Shown: positions 1-9,218, numbered from the stretch's first letter. The stretch: DNA of 64,000 nt from Bradyrhizobium sp. WSM471 (GCF_000244915.1 NZ_CM001442.1:4588001-4652000), one strand, 5' to 3'. Notes: generated by a model not told the origin, from the sequence alone. Program-made: numbers and translations.

Positions 1-30
1 GCCGGCCTGCCGGAATAACGGTCGCGCCAA

Positions 31-1275
31 TCAGGTACAGCGCGCACTCAATCCGGATGCGCCAAGCTTCGCCATGACCTCGTCGAGATGGGCGCTGTCG
101 CGAGTCTCGATCACCAGTTGCAGCAGCGTCGCCTTGGCCGGAAGATCCGAGAACGTGCGCTGGTGCGAGACCTCGATGATGTTGGCGCCGGCCTCGGCCA
201 GCAGTGCCGCGACCGCAGCCAGTTGGCCGGGCCTGTCGGGAATGTCGAGCGACAGCTGGGTGAGCCGCCCCTCGCGCGCCAACTCGCGGGTCAGGACCGA
301 TGCGATCAGCCGCGTGTCGATATTGCCGCCGCTCAGCACCAGCCCGACCTTCTGGCCGGCGAAACGGGACGGGTCGGACATCAGTGCGGCGAGACCGGCG
401 GCGCCGGCGCCCTCGACGACTGTCTTCTCGATCGAGATCAAGGTCGCGACTGCGCGCTCGAGCTCGGCTTCGTTCACAAGCGCGATATCGTCGACCAGGC
501 GGCGGACGATTTCGGTCGTGATCCTGCCAGGCGATTTCACCGCGATGCCTTCGGCGAGCGTGTCGCCACGTGCCGGCAGATTGCCGCCGTGGATGGCGTT
601 GTACATCGAGGGGTAGAGCCAGGCCTCGACGCCGAGGATCCGCAGCGACGGCTTGATCGATTTCGCGGCAATGGCGATCCCGCTGATCAGGCCACCGCCG
701 CCGATCGGGACGACCAGCGTATCGAGCTCCGGCACGGCCTTGAGTATTTCGAGCCCGACCGTGCCCTGCCCCGCGATGACGAGCGGATCGTCATAGGGAT
801 GGACGAAGATCATGCCGCGGGCTTCGCCGTGGCTGCGCGCATACGTGGCCGCCTCCTCCAGCGTGGCGCCCGTCACCACCACCTCGGCACCGTGATGCCT
901 GGTGTTTTCGACCTTCACCATGGGCGTGCCGACCGGCATGACGATGGTGGCGGGAATGCCGAGCCGCTTGGCGTGATAGGCGACGCCCTGCGCGTGGTTA
1001 CCCGCCGACATCGCGACGACGCCCCGCGCGCACTCCTCCGGCGTCAACGCCGTGAGGCGGTTGAGCGCACCGCGCTCCTTGAACGAGGACGTGAACTGGA
1101 GGTTCTCGAATTTCAGCCAGATGTCGGAGCCGCAGATATGGCTCAGCGTTCGGCTGTAGCTACAGGGCGTCTCGACGACGGCGCCGCGGATCGTCTCGGC
1201 GGCGGCATGGATGTCATCAGGTGCGACCGGAAGGCCGCTGAGATCAGAGGAGATGCTTTGGGACAACTCAGCCAT
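31..1275 (-). CDS. ilvA: Threonine ammonia-lyase (threonine dehydratase)
   Basis: A PLP enzyme of 414 aa that deaminates threonine to 2-oxobutyrate, the first step of isoleucine synthesis. The Schiff-base lysine is K66 in the SFKERG motif, and the glycine loop that holds the cofactor phosphate is GGGG at about residues 192-195. The last 75 residues form an ACT-like regulatory domain, which suggests allosteric control. The frame stays open upstream to 1317, but the ATG at 1275 (MAELSQS) is preferred because the extra residues look non-coding. The length fits the short, single-ACT form rather than the 500-residue enterobacterial IlvA. It could also serve catabolic deamination (TdcB type). Its stop lies 30 bases from the window edge. 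Confidence 0.93.
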   Translation of the reverse strand: MAELSQSISSDLSGLPVAPDDIHAAAETIRGAVVETPCSYSRTLSHICGSDIWLKFENLQFTSSFKERGALNRLTALTPEECARGVVAMSAGNHAQGVAYHAKRLGIPATIVMPVGTPMVKVENTRHHGAEVVVTGATLEEAATYARSHGEARGMIFVHPYDDPLVIAGQGTVGLEILKAVPELDTLVVPIGGGGLISGIAIAAKSIKPSLRILGVEAWLYPSMYNAIHGGNLPARGDTLAEGIAVKSPGRITTEIVRRLVDDIALVNEAELERAVATLISIEKTVVEGAGAAGLAALMSDPSRFAGQKVGLVLSGGNIDTRLIASVLTRELAREGRLTQLSLDIPDRPGQLAAVAALLAEAGANIIEVSHQRTFSDLPAKATLLQLVIETRDSAHLDEVMAKLGASGLSARCT

Positions 1276-1320
1276 AGGACAGCATAGAGCATTTGCCCGG
1301 CTCCGGCGATAAGCCAACCG

Positions 1321-2184
1321 CTATTTGGTAAATTCCCGCGAACGTGAAGCCCGCCAAAGCGTCCACAGCGTATGCAGCCGCGATGACGGCTGCGGCGTAA
1401 ATAGATTGCGCCCGGGCTGCGACAGGCGCTTGAGGTCGGCCCGCGCTTGTCCGAGCGGAAGGAACGCTGGACGCACTGATACCGGCACGTCCACGAGCAG
1501 CGACAAGGCCGTCGTCAAATGTTGCCGCGCCTCGGCCAAGAGCTGGTCCAGCGCGGCGCGCAAGTTTGGCGTCTCCTTGCCGGCGAAGACGTCTTCCACG
1601 TCGCAATCGTGGCTCGCCAGCACCTGCTGCGGCAGGAACAATTGCCGGCGCGCCGCATCGCGCGGCAGATTGGCGATGACCTCTACGATGCCCTGCGCCA
1701 GCCCGGCATGGCGGGCGAGATGCTCGGCCGCCTCCGACGATGGTCCCATGATCCGGGCGGCGAGATCGAACAGCGCCGATGAGGTCGCCGCGAGGTAGCC
1801 CTCCAGCGCCGCCATTGTCGGCATTGGGTCGTTGTAGAGATCGAATTGATGCTCGTCGGCGAGTAGCGACAGCGGTTCGACCGGCAGGTCGAAATCACGA
1901 ATTGCGCGGAGCAGCTCCGCCGCCACCGGATTGCCCTCGGCGCTGCCATGGACCTGGCCCGACAGCATGTCGGTCCACCATTGCAGGCGGATTTCACCGG
2001 GCAAGGGCTGGCTCACCTGGTCGCGGACGCGGACGATCTCGACATTGAAGGCGTAGAGCGCCAGCAGCGCACGGCGCTCGGCAGCAGGCGCGAACAGGGT
2101 CGCGGCATAGCGCGCAAAGTCGTGGCTGCGCACGAGGTCAGCACAGAACGCGGCAGAATCCGGCGGCGGCACGGAGCCACTCAT
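1321..2184 (-). CDS. Phytoene/squalene synthase-family protein (NDUFAF6-like)
   Basis: A protein of 287 aa with the all-alpha trans-isoprenyl diphosphate synthase fold; the ARYAATLFAP...ALYAFNVEI region near the N-terminus is typical. I do not see an intact first Asp-rich DxxxD motif where active synthases carry it (FNVEIVRVRD here), so it may not make phytoene or squalene. Its start overlaps the stop of the upstream Mth938 gene by four bases (ATGA), so the two are translationally coupled. In eukaryotes the relatives of these two families, NDUFAF6 and NDUFAF3, help assemble respiratory complex I; that role here is inferred. The start at 2184 is fixed by the overlap, although the frame is open to 2457. 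Confidence 0.85.
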   Translation of the reverse strand: MSGSVPPPDSAAFCADLVRSHDFARYAATLFAPAAERRALLALYAFNVEIVRVRDQVSQPLPGEIRLQWWTDMLSGQVHGSAEGNPVAAELLRAIRDFDLPVEPLSLLADEHQFDLYNDPMPTMAALEGYLAATSSALFDLAARIMGPSSEAAEHLARHAGLAQGIVEVIANLPRDAARRQLFLPQQVLASHDCDVEDVFAGKETPNLRAALDQLLAEARQHLTTALSLLVDVPVSVRPAFLPLGQARADLKRLSQPGRNLFTPQPSSRLHTLWTLWRASRSREFTK

Positions 2185-2564
2185 GGCACGGCGATCAGCG
2201 CGGCTGCGACGCGCCGCCGTTCGCCGATCATGATGTTGTAGGTACGCACGGCCGGACCGGTCTGCATCGTATCCAGAACCACCCTCGCCGCTTTGAGCGC
2301 CTGGCGCAGTTCCGCCGGCGGCAGCCAGACCCCGGTTCCGGTGCCGATCAGGAGCGTGTCGATGCTGTTGGCGGACTTGAAGACTCGATCCAGCGAATAG
2401 CGGTCGATCTTCGCGGGGTCCGTTATGTCCCAGGCCCAGATCGCGTCGGGCAAGCAAAGCAGCGATCCCCGATGCGACATGCCGGCAAAGGCAAAGCCGC
2501 CCTTGCCATAAGCTTCGATCGGCGCCGAGCGGGGGAAATGCGGTGCGTTGGGATCGCCGGCCAT
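2181..2564 (-). CDS. Mth938-like domain protein (NDUFAF3-like)
   Basis: A small protein of 127 aa of the Mth938/DUF498 family, with no signal peptide or membrane segment visible. The family motif region (GKGGFAFAGMSHRGSLLCLP, about residues 20-39) is present, as is the conserved central LLIGTGTG stretch near residue 73. The human member is NDUFAF3, a complex I assembly factor. The gene lies 60 bases downstream of secF and overlaps the phytoene/squalene-synthase-like gene by four bases, so it probably forms the tail of the secDF operon. Its molecular role in bacteria is unknown to me. Confidence 0.87.
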   Translation of the reverse strand: MAGDPNAPHFPRSAPIEAYGKGGFAFAGMSHRGSLLCLPDAIWAWDITDPAKIDRYSLDRVFKSANSIDTLLIGTGTGVWLPPAELRQALKAARVVLDTMQTGPAVRTYNIMIGERRRVAAALIAVP

Positions 2565-2588
2565 GAGCTTCGTCCGAATGAGCTTACT

Positions 2589-2612
2589 GCCCTCGCAAAC
2601 TCCTGCGAGGGC
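2589..2612 (-). terminator. Hairpin between secF and the Mth938 gene
   Basis: A perfect 9-bp inverted repeat (gccctcgca / tgcgagggc) with a 6-base loop sits in the 60-base gap after secF. No T-run follows on the minus strand, so it is more likely a partial terminator, attenuator or RNA-stabilising hairpin than a full intrinsic terminator. Confidence 0.4.
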
Positions 2613-2624
2613 ATGCGGTTCGGA

Positions 2625-3650
2625 TCATGCCTTGCTTTTCTTCGTCGGCGTAGCCTTATCGACCGCATCTTCGCGATGCTCGCCGACGCCGAGATAGATC
2701 AGGATCGGGGCCGCAATGAAGATCGAGGTATAGGTGCCGACCAGCACCACGCCGAACATCATCACCGCGGTGAAGCTGTGGATGGCATGGCCACCGAACA
2801 GCAGCAGGGCCAGCAGCGCCAGCGTCACGGTGAAATGGGTGATGATCGAGCGCGACAGGGTCGAGTTGATGGACTCGTTGAGGAGCTGCGGCATCGGCAT
2901 CTTCTTGTAGCGCCGCAGCATTTCACGGATGCGGTCGTAGATGACGACGGTGTCGTTGAGTGAATAGCCCAAAATGGTCAGAAGCGCCGCGATGCTGGTC
3001 AGGTCGAAATCGACCTGACTGATCGACATGAAGCCGATCGTCAGCACGATGTCGTGCACGTTGGCGATCATGGCGCCGAGCGCAAACTGCCACTCGAAGC
3101 GGAACCAGAGATAGACCAGGATCGAGACGATCGCCAGCATCAGGCCGAGCATGCCGTAGCTCAGCAGTTCGCCGGAGACACGCGGCCCCACCACCTCGAC
3201 GCGGCGATAGTCCACGGAGTCGCCGAGGGCAGCGCGGACCTTGTCGACAGCTGCCTGCTGCGCCTTGTCGCCGCCCGGCTGCTCGGCAACGCGAAGCAGC
3301 ACGTCGGCGGGGCCGCCGAATTGCTGCAGCTGGACTTCTCCGAGGCCCAGACTGCCGAGGGTGGACCGCATCTGCGCAATGTCCGCCGTGCCCGACTTGG
3401 CACGCACCTCCATCAGGGTGCCACCCTTGAAGTCGATGCCGAAATTCAGGCCGTGCGTGAAGAACAGCACGATGGCGAGGATCGAGAGCGTCGCCGAGAT
3501 CGGGAACGAGATGCGGCGGAACTGGGTGAAGTCGAAATGCGTGTCATCCGGCACGATGCGCAGCGACGGCAGCAGCCCGAGCACGCTGACCACGGTCAGC
3601 ACGGCAATGACGACGCCGAGGGAGATGAGAACGATTTGAGTAGTGGTCAC
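2625..3650 (-). CDS. secF: Protein translocase subunit SecF
   Basis: Inner-membrane subunit of 341 aa of the SecDF complex, which uses the proton gradient to pull preproteins out of SecYEG on the periplasmic side. An N-terminal membrane segment and a short second one (residues about 46-66) precede the family signature GIDFKGGTLMEV. The periplasmic domain follows, then about five membrane helices from residue 165 on, including the ILGYSLNDTVVIYDRIRE motif shared by SecD and SecF. The C-terminal tail is lysine-rich. It starts 15 bases after the secD stop in the same operon. Confidence 0.97.
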   Translation of the reverse strand: MTTTQIVLISLGVVIAVLTVVSVLGLLPSLRIVPDDTHFDFTQFRRISFPISATLSILAIVLFFTHGLNFGIDFKGGTLMEVRAKSGTADIAQMRSTLGSLGLGEVQLQQFGGPADVLLRVAEQPGGDKAQQAAVDKVRAALGDSVDYRRVEVVGPRVSGELLSYGMLGLMLAIVSILVYLWFRFEWQFALGAMIANVHDIVLTIGFMSISQVDFDLTSIAALLTILGYSLNDTVVIYDRIREMLRRYKKMPMPQLLNESINSTLSRSIITHFTVTLALLALLLFGGHAIHSFTAVMMFGVVLVGTYTSIFIAAPILIYLGVGEHREDAVDKATPTKKSKA

Positions 3651-3665
3651 AGCCGGCCTCGATGA

Positions 3666-5270
3666 TCAAATCGGCACGGTCTTCGGCCGCTTCCACTGCA
3701 CCCACCATGCGACGATCAGGCGGGTCATTGTGAAGGCGGTGAAGACGGTGGTTATGATGCCAATGCCGAGCGTCACTGCGAAGCCGCGCACCGGACCGGT
3801 GCCGATCATGAACAGCACTGCAGCGGCGATGAAGGTGGTGATATTGGAGTCGAGAATGGTGGCAAGCGCCCGCTTGAAGCCTGCGTCGATCGCCGATATC
3901 GGGCTTCTCCCGCCGCGCAATTCCTCGCGGATGCGCTCATAGATCAGCACGTTGGAGTCGACCGCGATACCGACCGTGAGCACGATGCCGGCGATGCCCG
4001 GCAGGGTCAGCGTGGCGCTGAGCAGCGACAGCAGGCCGAAGATCATGGCGACGTTGATACAGACGGCGATGTTGGCGAACACGCCGAACAGCCGATACGT
4101 CAACAGCATGAACACGACGACCATGATCGAACCGACATAAGCAGCAAGTTCGCCCTTCTCGATCGAGTCCTGGCCGAGGCCCGGCCCGACAGTGCGTTCC
4201 TCCACGACAGTCAGTGGCGCCGGCAGCGCGCCGGCGCGCAAGAGGATCGCGAGGTCGTTGGCCGACTGCACGGTGAAACTGCCGGAGATCTGGCCCTGGC
4301 CGCCGGTGATCGGCTCGCGAATGACCGGGGCGGAGATCACCTTGTTGTCGAGAATGATTGCGAAGCGCAGCCCGACATTCTCCTGCGTGGCCTGCGCAAA
4401 CTTGCGCGCACCCGAGCTATTGAACTTGAAGCTGACGACCGGCTCATTGCTACGCTGGTCGAAGGTCGCCTGGGCGTCGGTTAGATCGCCGCCCGCAACC
4501 AGCACCTGCTTCTTGACCACCTCGCCGGGCGGCGGCGGCGAGGCGCTCGGCAGGTACTCGGTGTCCGGCGGCAACGTGCCCTGCTGCGCCTGGTCTGGCG
4601 GCACCGAGGGATCGACCATGCGGAATTCCAGCTTCGCAGTCTTGCCCAGCAGCTCCTTCAGGCGGGTCGGATCCTGAAGGCCGGGGACCTGCACCAGGAT
4701 GCGGTCGTTACCCTGACGCTGGATGATAGGCTCGACGGTGCCAAGCTCGTTGACGCGCTTCTCGACGATTTGGATCGACTGCTCGATGGTCTTGCGCAAA
4801 CGGTCGAGCATCGCGCCCTGCGGGATGCTCAGGCGGATCAATCCGCCCCCGGCGTCAGTCACTTCGAGGTCGCGCTGACCGCTAGATCCCATCAGGCCGC
4901 CGAGCGGCTGGGCCAAATCACGCAGCTTGGCCAGCGCCGGCTGCTGGTCGGATTCCTTGGTGATGCGAACCTCGGCCGCGTCGTTGCGCACGGTGACGCC
5001 GCCGGTAAAGCCGATCTTGGCCTCGCGCAGCACGCGACGGACGTCGTCGCGGATCTGATCGAGCTTTTCCTTCTTCACATAGTTGGAATCGACCTCGAGC
5101 AGCAAAGAGGAGCCGCCCTGGAGATCGAGGCCGAGCACGAGCTTCCGCTGCGCCCAGGCGGGCCAGGTCTTGACCTGCGCTTCGGAGAAGAAGTTCGGGA
5201 CCGCGCAGAGGCACACGATCAGCGCCGTCAGGATAATCCCGAGCGCCTTCCACCGCGTGAAATACAACAT
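3666..5270 (-). CDS. secD: Protein translocase subunit SecD
   Basis: Inner-membrane SecD of 534 aa, partner of SecF. The first membrane helix (about residues 7-28) is followed by the signature LGLDLQGGSSLLLEVD, a large periplasmic region with the P1 base and head subdomains, and a C-terminal block of five or six helices. That block carries GIAGIVLTVGIAVDSNVLIYERIREE, whose acidic and arginine residues line the proton path. The length fits alphaproteobacterial SecD and is shorter than the 615-residue enterobacterial protein. It follows yajC by 59 bases and precedes secF by 15 bases, the usual yajC-secD-secF order. Confidence 0.97.
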   Translation of the reverse strand: MLYFTRWKALGIILTALIVCLCAVPNFFSEAQVKTWPAWAQRKLVLGLDLQGGSSLLLEVDSNYVKKEKLDQIRDDVRRVLREAKIGFTGGVTVRNDAAEVRITKESDQQPALAKLRDLAQPLGGLMGSSGQRDLEVTDAGGGLIRLSIPQGAMLDRLRKTIEQSIQIVEKRVNELGTVEPIIQRQGNDRILVQVPGLQDPTRLKELLGKTAKLEFRMVDPSVPPDQAQQGTLPPDTEYLPSASPPPPGEVVKKQVLVAGGDLTDAQATFDQRSNEPVVSFKFNSSGARKFAQATQENVGLRFAIILDNKVISAPVIREPITGGQGQISGSFTVQSANDLAILLRAGALPAPLTVVEERTVGPGLGQDSIEKGELAAYVGSIMVVVFMLLTYRLFGVFANIAVCINVAMIFGLLSLLSATLTLPGIAGIVLTVGIAVDSNVLIYERIREELRGGRSPISAIDAGFKRALATILDSNITTFIAAAVLFMIGTGPVRGFAVTLGIGIITTVFTAFTMTRLIVAWWVQWKRPKTVPI

Positions 5271-5329
5271 CGACTGGACCTGTCAGATCAGGAGATTTGC
5301 AGGAAAACTTGAGAGACTCGCGGAAGCAC

Positions 5330-5695
5330 TTACTTCGACGCGGCGTCTTCCTTGGCGCTTTCCTTGGATTCCTTGGCCGGCTCCCCCTTGGCGCGCACGC
5401 CGGAGACCATCGAGCGCATCTGCCGCACCCGCACGCCATCGGCGATCTCGAACTCGATCTGGTCGTCGTCGACGACCTTGGTGACCTTGCCGACGAGACC
5501 GCCCGAGGTCACCACGGTGTCGCCGCGGCGGATGTTTTTCACGAGGTCGGCGTGGTCACGGACCTTCTTCTGCTGCGGACGCAGAATCAGGAAGTACATG
5601 ATCACGAAGATCAGGGCGAACGGCAGCAGCGACATCAACATGCCGCTGGTGTCGCCGGCGCCCGCAGCCTGGGCATACGCAGGGGTAATCAGCAT
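5330..5695 (-). CDS. yajC: Preprotein translocase subunit YajC
   Basis: A single-span membrane protein of 121 aa that accompanies SecDF. One membrane helix (about residues 20-40) ends in the family signature YFLILRPQQKK, followed by a small beta-rich cytoplasmic domain (GDTVVTSGGLVGKV). The C-terminus is rich in Lys, Glu and Ala. First gene of the yajC-secD-secF operon; the divergent DUF815 ATPase starts about 180 bases upstream, so the intergenic stretch should carry two promoters. Confidence 0.96.
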   Translation of the reverse strand: MLITPAYAQAAGAGDTSGMLMSLLPFALIFVIMYFLILRPQQKKVRDHADLVKNIRRGDTVVTSGGLVGKVTKVVDDDQIEFEIADGVRVRQMRSMVSGVRAKGEPAKESKESAKEDAASK

Positions 5696-5875
5696 TCGGA
5701 CGATCCTCGTGAGAACGGGGGAAAACCGGTCAGGCCCAGATGGCGACCGGTTCGGTCAAATTCGCGCGGACTATAGCGGCCATTGCCCCAATTGCAACGC
5801 TGCCAGACCGCCCTTTTAGCCACCTTGCGGCGCGCGCTCAGGCCCGATAAGGCTGCATTCTCAGGAACTTCGGAC

Positions 5876-6904
5876 ATGCCCCAAAAACCAAGCAAAAGCC
5901 CGGCCGGCAAAGGCCCCCGCACCCCTGCCGCGAAGCCAGCCGGCGTCGCGGCAAAACGTCCCAAGGCGGCCGTCAAAGCGGCTTTCAAGACGATTTCCAA
6001 GGCGACTTCCAAGACGACTTCGAAGGCCAGCCAAAGCGTCTCCCAGGAGCGCATCGTTCGCGCGCTGGAGACGATCGCGGCGCATCTCTCCGCTCGAGGC
6101 AAGCCCCCCGCCGAACGCGAGTCGTTCAAGCAGGCAGATGCATTCGTCTGGCACCCGGACGGCCGCCTTGCGGCGGTGCCGCGGGTCAGCCGCGTCGAAC
6201 TGTTCCTGCTCAAGGGCGTCGATCGGATGCGCGACATCCTGATGGAGAACACCGAGCGCTTCGCCAACGGATTGCCCGCCAACAACGCACTGCTCTGGGG
6301 CGCGCGCGGCATGGGCAAGTCGTCGCTGGTGAAAGCGGCGCATGCCAGCATCAACGCGGAGCGCAAACCGGCCGACAGACTGAAGCTGATCGAGATTCAT
6401 CGCGAGGACATCGAGAGCCTGCCGACCCTCATGGAGCAGCTACGCGCCTCGTCCTTCCGCTTCATCGTGTTCTGCGACGATCTCTCCTTCGACGGCAATG
6501 ATGCTTCCTACAAATCGCTCAAGGCAGTGCTGGAAGGTGGCATCGAAGGTCGGCCGGAGAACGTCATCCTCTACGCCACCTCCAACCGCCGCCATCTGCT
6601 GGCGCGCGAGATGATCGAGAACGAGCGCTCGACCGCGATCAATCCCGGCGAAGCCGTCGAGGAGAAGGTCTCGCTGTCGGATCGCTTCGGCCTCTGGCTC
6701 GGCTTCCACCGCTGCAGCCAGGACGAATATCTCGCCATGGTGCGGGGCTATTGCAGCCATTTCCGCGTCAAGCTCGACGACGATGCGCTGGAGCGCGAGG
6801 CACTTGAATGGTCGACGACGCGCGGCTCGCGCTCGGGCCGCGTCGCCTGGCAGTTCGTGCAGGAGCTTGCGGGACGGCTCGGCGTGAAGCTGACGGCGAC
6901 GTAG
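5876..6904 (+). CDS. DUF815-family AAA-type ATPase
   Basis: A predicted P-loop ATPase of 342 aa. The first 70 residues are a low-complexity Lys/Ala/Ser/Thr segment. The core has a Walker A motif, GARGMGKSS, near residue 141 and a Walker B motif, FIVFCDDLSFD, about 55 residues later, then a sensor-like ATSNRRHLL. This is the DUF815 family, whose function I cannot state. The ATG at 5876 is chosen over the in-frame ATG at 5783 because the preceding 31 residues look like non-coding translation. It is divergent from yajC, an arrangement I recall as common in alphaproteobacteria. Confidence 0.9.
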   Translation: MPQKPSKSPAGKGPRTPAAKPAGVAAKRPKAAVKAAFKTISKATSKTTSKASQSVSQERIVRALETIAAHLSARGKPPAERESFKQADAFVWHPDGRLAAVPRVSRVELFLLKGVDRMRDILMENTERFANGLPANNALLWGARGMGKSSLVKAAHASINAERKPADRLKLIEIHREDIESLPTLMEQLRASSFRFIVFCDDLSFDGNDASYKSLKAVLEGGIEGRPENVILYATSNRRHLLAREMIENERSTAINPGEAVEEKVSLSDRFGLWLGFHRCSQDEYLAMVRGYCSHFRVKLDDDALEREALEWSTTRGSRSGRVAWQFVQELAGRLGVKLTAT

Positions 6905-6930
6905 CCACAGTCATAGCCCAACCCAAAACT

Positions 6931-7033
6931 GTCATCGCCCGCGAAAGCAGGCGATCCAGTATTCCAGAGACGGTTTTGATCGATCGAGACGCTGCGGCGT
7001 ACTGGGTCGCCCGGTCGAGCCGGGCGACGACAC
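6931..7033. repeat. Intergenic palindromic repeat, type A, copy 1
   Basis: A 103-base element filling the gap between the convergent DUF815 and nlpD genes. It begins with a hairpin (cgcccgc-gaaa-gcaggcg), continues through the shared block gatccagtattccagagacg, and ends with a second hairpin (cgcccgg-tcga-gccgggcg). A second copy lies at 12578-12680. The ends are also roughly complementary, so the whole unit can fold. It may act as a bidirectional terminator here. Confidence 0.8.
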
Positions 7034-7066
7034 CGCTTTGTGGCGATGGCGCGCCCTACTTCAGGC

Positions 7067-8458
7067 TCACGCCCCGTTCAGGAATTGAAGCGGGTCAACC
7101 GGGCTCGATCCCTTACGGATCTCGAAGTGGAGCTGCGGCGACGCCACCTCCCCGGATTGACCCGACTTGGCAATGACCTGGCCGCGCTTGATGGTATCGC
7201 CGCGCTTCACCATCAGCTCACTCGCATGGGCATATGCGGTGACGTAGCCGTTGGAGTGCCGAACCAGGACGAGATTGCCGTAACCTTTCAGCTCGTTGCC
7301 GGAATAGGCAACGACACCGTCTTCAGCTGCCTTGACCGGCGTACCCTCGGGCACCGCGAGATTGATGCCGTCGTTGGACTTGCCATTGGTCTTGGCGCCG
7401 TAGCTCGTGACCACCTTGCCGCGCACCGGCCAGCGGAAAGTCGGCAGCGCGCTGGTGGTCTCCGCGGCTTTCGCCGGAGCTTCCGCGGCCTTGTCTTCGA
7501 CATTGGCCGTGGCCTGGGCCAGGCGCGCGCTCTGCACGGGCGCGGCGACGGCCGCCATTTTGGTAGCGGGCGCAGGTGCGGCCGCAACGGGCTGCAGCGT
7601 CCCCGCGACGGGAGCGGCTCCGATCGGAGCCGCAGCAAGTGGTGCCGCGACAGCGGCGGTCTTGGCGCCGGGCACGGTCAGCCTGGCGCCAAGCTTGAGC
7701 TTTGCAGAGGGATCGAGGCGGTTGGCGCGGGCCAGTTCGGCCGCCGAGATATGGTTCTTGCGGGCAATGCTGGCGAGCGTGTCGCCGTGGTTCACGAAGT
7801 GCGTGCTCGACGGCGCGGCAACGGCCGCAACTGGCCTCGCAGCAGGCGCCAGCGCGGGGGCCGCCGCAACGGGAACCATGAGCGGCGCGGGCGCAGCGGC
7901 CGTCGCCTGGTGCGGAATGATCAGTTGCTGGCCGGGCGAGAGCGCGCGCGGCCCCTTATAGCCGTTGGCGGCGAGAATCGCCTGCGGCGTGACGCGATAG
8001 CGTTTGGCAAGCAGGTCGAGCGTATCGCTGGTGCCGACGATGATCTTGGTTCCACCGACCGGCTGGGCGGCTGCAACCGAGCGCGGCGGCACGGTGGCCG
8101 TGGTCTCGAGATGCGGCTGCGCCGGGGGGGCGTAGGAGCCGACACCGCGACCACCTCCGGACACACCGCCTGTTGCAACGGAGTAGGATTGCGGCGCGGA
8201 CACCGCCGGCGGCAAAGGCTGCGACTGATAGGAACCGGGCTGCGTCTGCGGCCGCGAATATTGCGGCAGCTCACGCTGCGGCGGCGGTGCCTGCTGCACC
8301 GAACCGGTCGATTCCTGCGCGAAGGGATTGGAGAAGTTCGACTGGGACATGCGCGACGACATGTCGGCGCTGCACCCTGCGAAGCTGAAGGAGATCAGCG
8401 CCAGCACCGCGACCTGCGGCACACGGCGCGAGTAAAGCAACTCGGCGGCAACGGACAT
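7067..8458 (-). CDS. nlpD: NlpD-like lipoprotein: two LysM domains and a degenerate LytM (M23) domain
   Basis: A protein of 463 aa. The N-terminus has a hydrophobic leader ending in SFAGC, a lipobox, so it is probably a lipoprotein. Two LysM peptidoglycan-binding domains lie at about residues 135-181 and 218-265, separated by Ala/Pro-rich linkers. The C-terminal 115 residues are an M23/LytM domain, but the metal-binding HxxxD is replaced (NDGINL) and the second motif reads LHFEIR rather than HxH. Such loss is typical of NlpD/EnvC, which activate amidases instead of cutting peptidoglycan. The nlpD-pcm-surE order matches the enterobacterial arrangement. The Tat-amidase activation role is inferred. 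Confidence 0.9.
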   Translation of the reverse strand: MSVAAELLYSRRVPQVAVLALISFSFAGCSADMSSRMSQSNFSNPFAQESTGSVQQAPPPQRELPQYSRPQTQPGSYQSQPLPPAVSAPQSYSVATGGVSGGGRGVGSYAPPAQPHLETTATVPPRSVAAAQPVGGTKIIVGTSDTLDLLAKRYRVTPQAILAANGYKGPRALSPGQQLIIPHQATAAAPAPLMVPVAAAPALAPAARPVAAVAAPSSTHFVNHGDTLASIARKNHISAAELARANRLDPSAKLKLGARLTVPGAKTAAVAAPLAAAPIGAAPVAGTLQPVAAAPAPATKMAAVAAPVQSARLAQATANVEDKAAEAPAKAAETTSALPTFRWPVRGKVVTSYGAKTNGKSNDGINLAVPEGTPVKAAEDGVVAYSGNELKGYGNLVLVRHSNGYVTAYAHASELMVKRGDTIKRGQVIAKSGQSGEVASPQLHFEIRKGSSPVDPLQFLNGA

Positions 8459-8567
8459 GGTTACTCACTCGTACGCAACAGAACTGGTGTTTTAAGTAAA
8501 CACGCGCCGAGTAAATAACGGCTTAACCCTCCCAATAAGACGTTGGCAGCACAGCCAATCCGGAATT

Positions 8568-9218
8568 CTACAGCTCCCGCGCCACCCCGGGCAGCGCCGG
8601 CACGAAGCGGACCTCGACGAGTTCCCTGCGCTCGATCCCGGCTTCGGTCCGGCTCAGCCGGATCAGCGTCTGGACGCCCTGATGGGGGCCGACGGGCGCG
8701 ATCAGGATGCCGCCCACCTCCAGCCGCTCGACCAGATTCTCCGGGAGCTGCTCCATCGCGGCAGTGACGATGATGCGGTCGAACGGGCCGATATTGGGGG
8801 GCAGATTGAGTCCGTCGCCCAGCATCACCTCGACGTTGTGATAGTTGAGCTTTTCAAGCCTGATACGTGCGGCATCCGCCAGCTTGCGGTAGCGCTCGAC
8901 CGTCAACACCTGGCCGGCGAGCCGCGACAGCACCGCCGCCTGGTAGCCCGAGCCGGCGCCGATCTCGAGCACGCGGTGCTTCTTCTGAAGCTGGAGCTGC
9001 TCGGTCATGTAGGCGACGACGAAGGGCTGGCTGATGGTCTGCCCGCAGGCGATCGGTAGCGCGCTGTCGCGATAGGCGCCGTCGCGATCGGCGTCGTCGA
9101 CGAATTGATCGCGCGGCACCTCCTCCATGGCCCGCAGGACCGCCTGGTCGCTGATGCCCCGACGCCTCAGCGTGAGCTGAAACATCATCTTTTCCGGCGG
9201 GTGCTGATGGGGGGTCAT
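8568..9218 (-). CDS. pcm: Protein-L-isoaspartate O-methyltransferase
   Basis: A cytosolic SAM-dependent repair enzyme of 216 aa that methylates isoaspartyl residues formed by protein ageing. The family block [16 protein letters not shown] (about residues 58-73) is present. SAM motif [16 protein letters not shown], follows at about residues 82-96, and motif II/III is FDRIIVTAA. Length is normal for the family. It lies between nlpD and the response regulator-surE pair, all but the regulator on the minus strand, so it probably belongs to a surE-pcm-nlpD transcription unit interrupted by one oppositely oriented gene. Confidence 0.96.
   Translation of the reverse strand: MTPHQHPPEKMMFQLTLRRRGISDQAVLRAMEEVPRDQFVDDADRDGAYRDSALPIACGQTISQPFVVAYMTEQLQLQKKHRVLEIGAGSGYQAAVLSRLAGQVLTVERYRKLADAARIRLEKLNYHNVEVMLGDGLNLPPNIGPFDRIIVTAAMEQLPENLVERLEVGGILIAPVGPHQGVQTLIRLSRTEAGIERRELVEVRFVPALPGVAREL

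Noticed and set aside
7040..8518. Plus-strand open frame opposite nlpD
   Set aside because: Low-complexity Arg/Gly-rich translation; the minus-strand gene has clear LysM and M23 domains.
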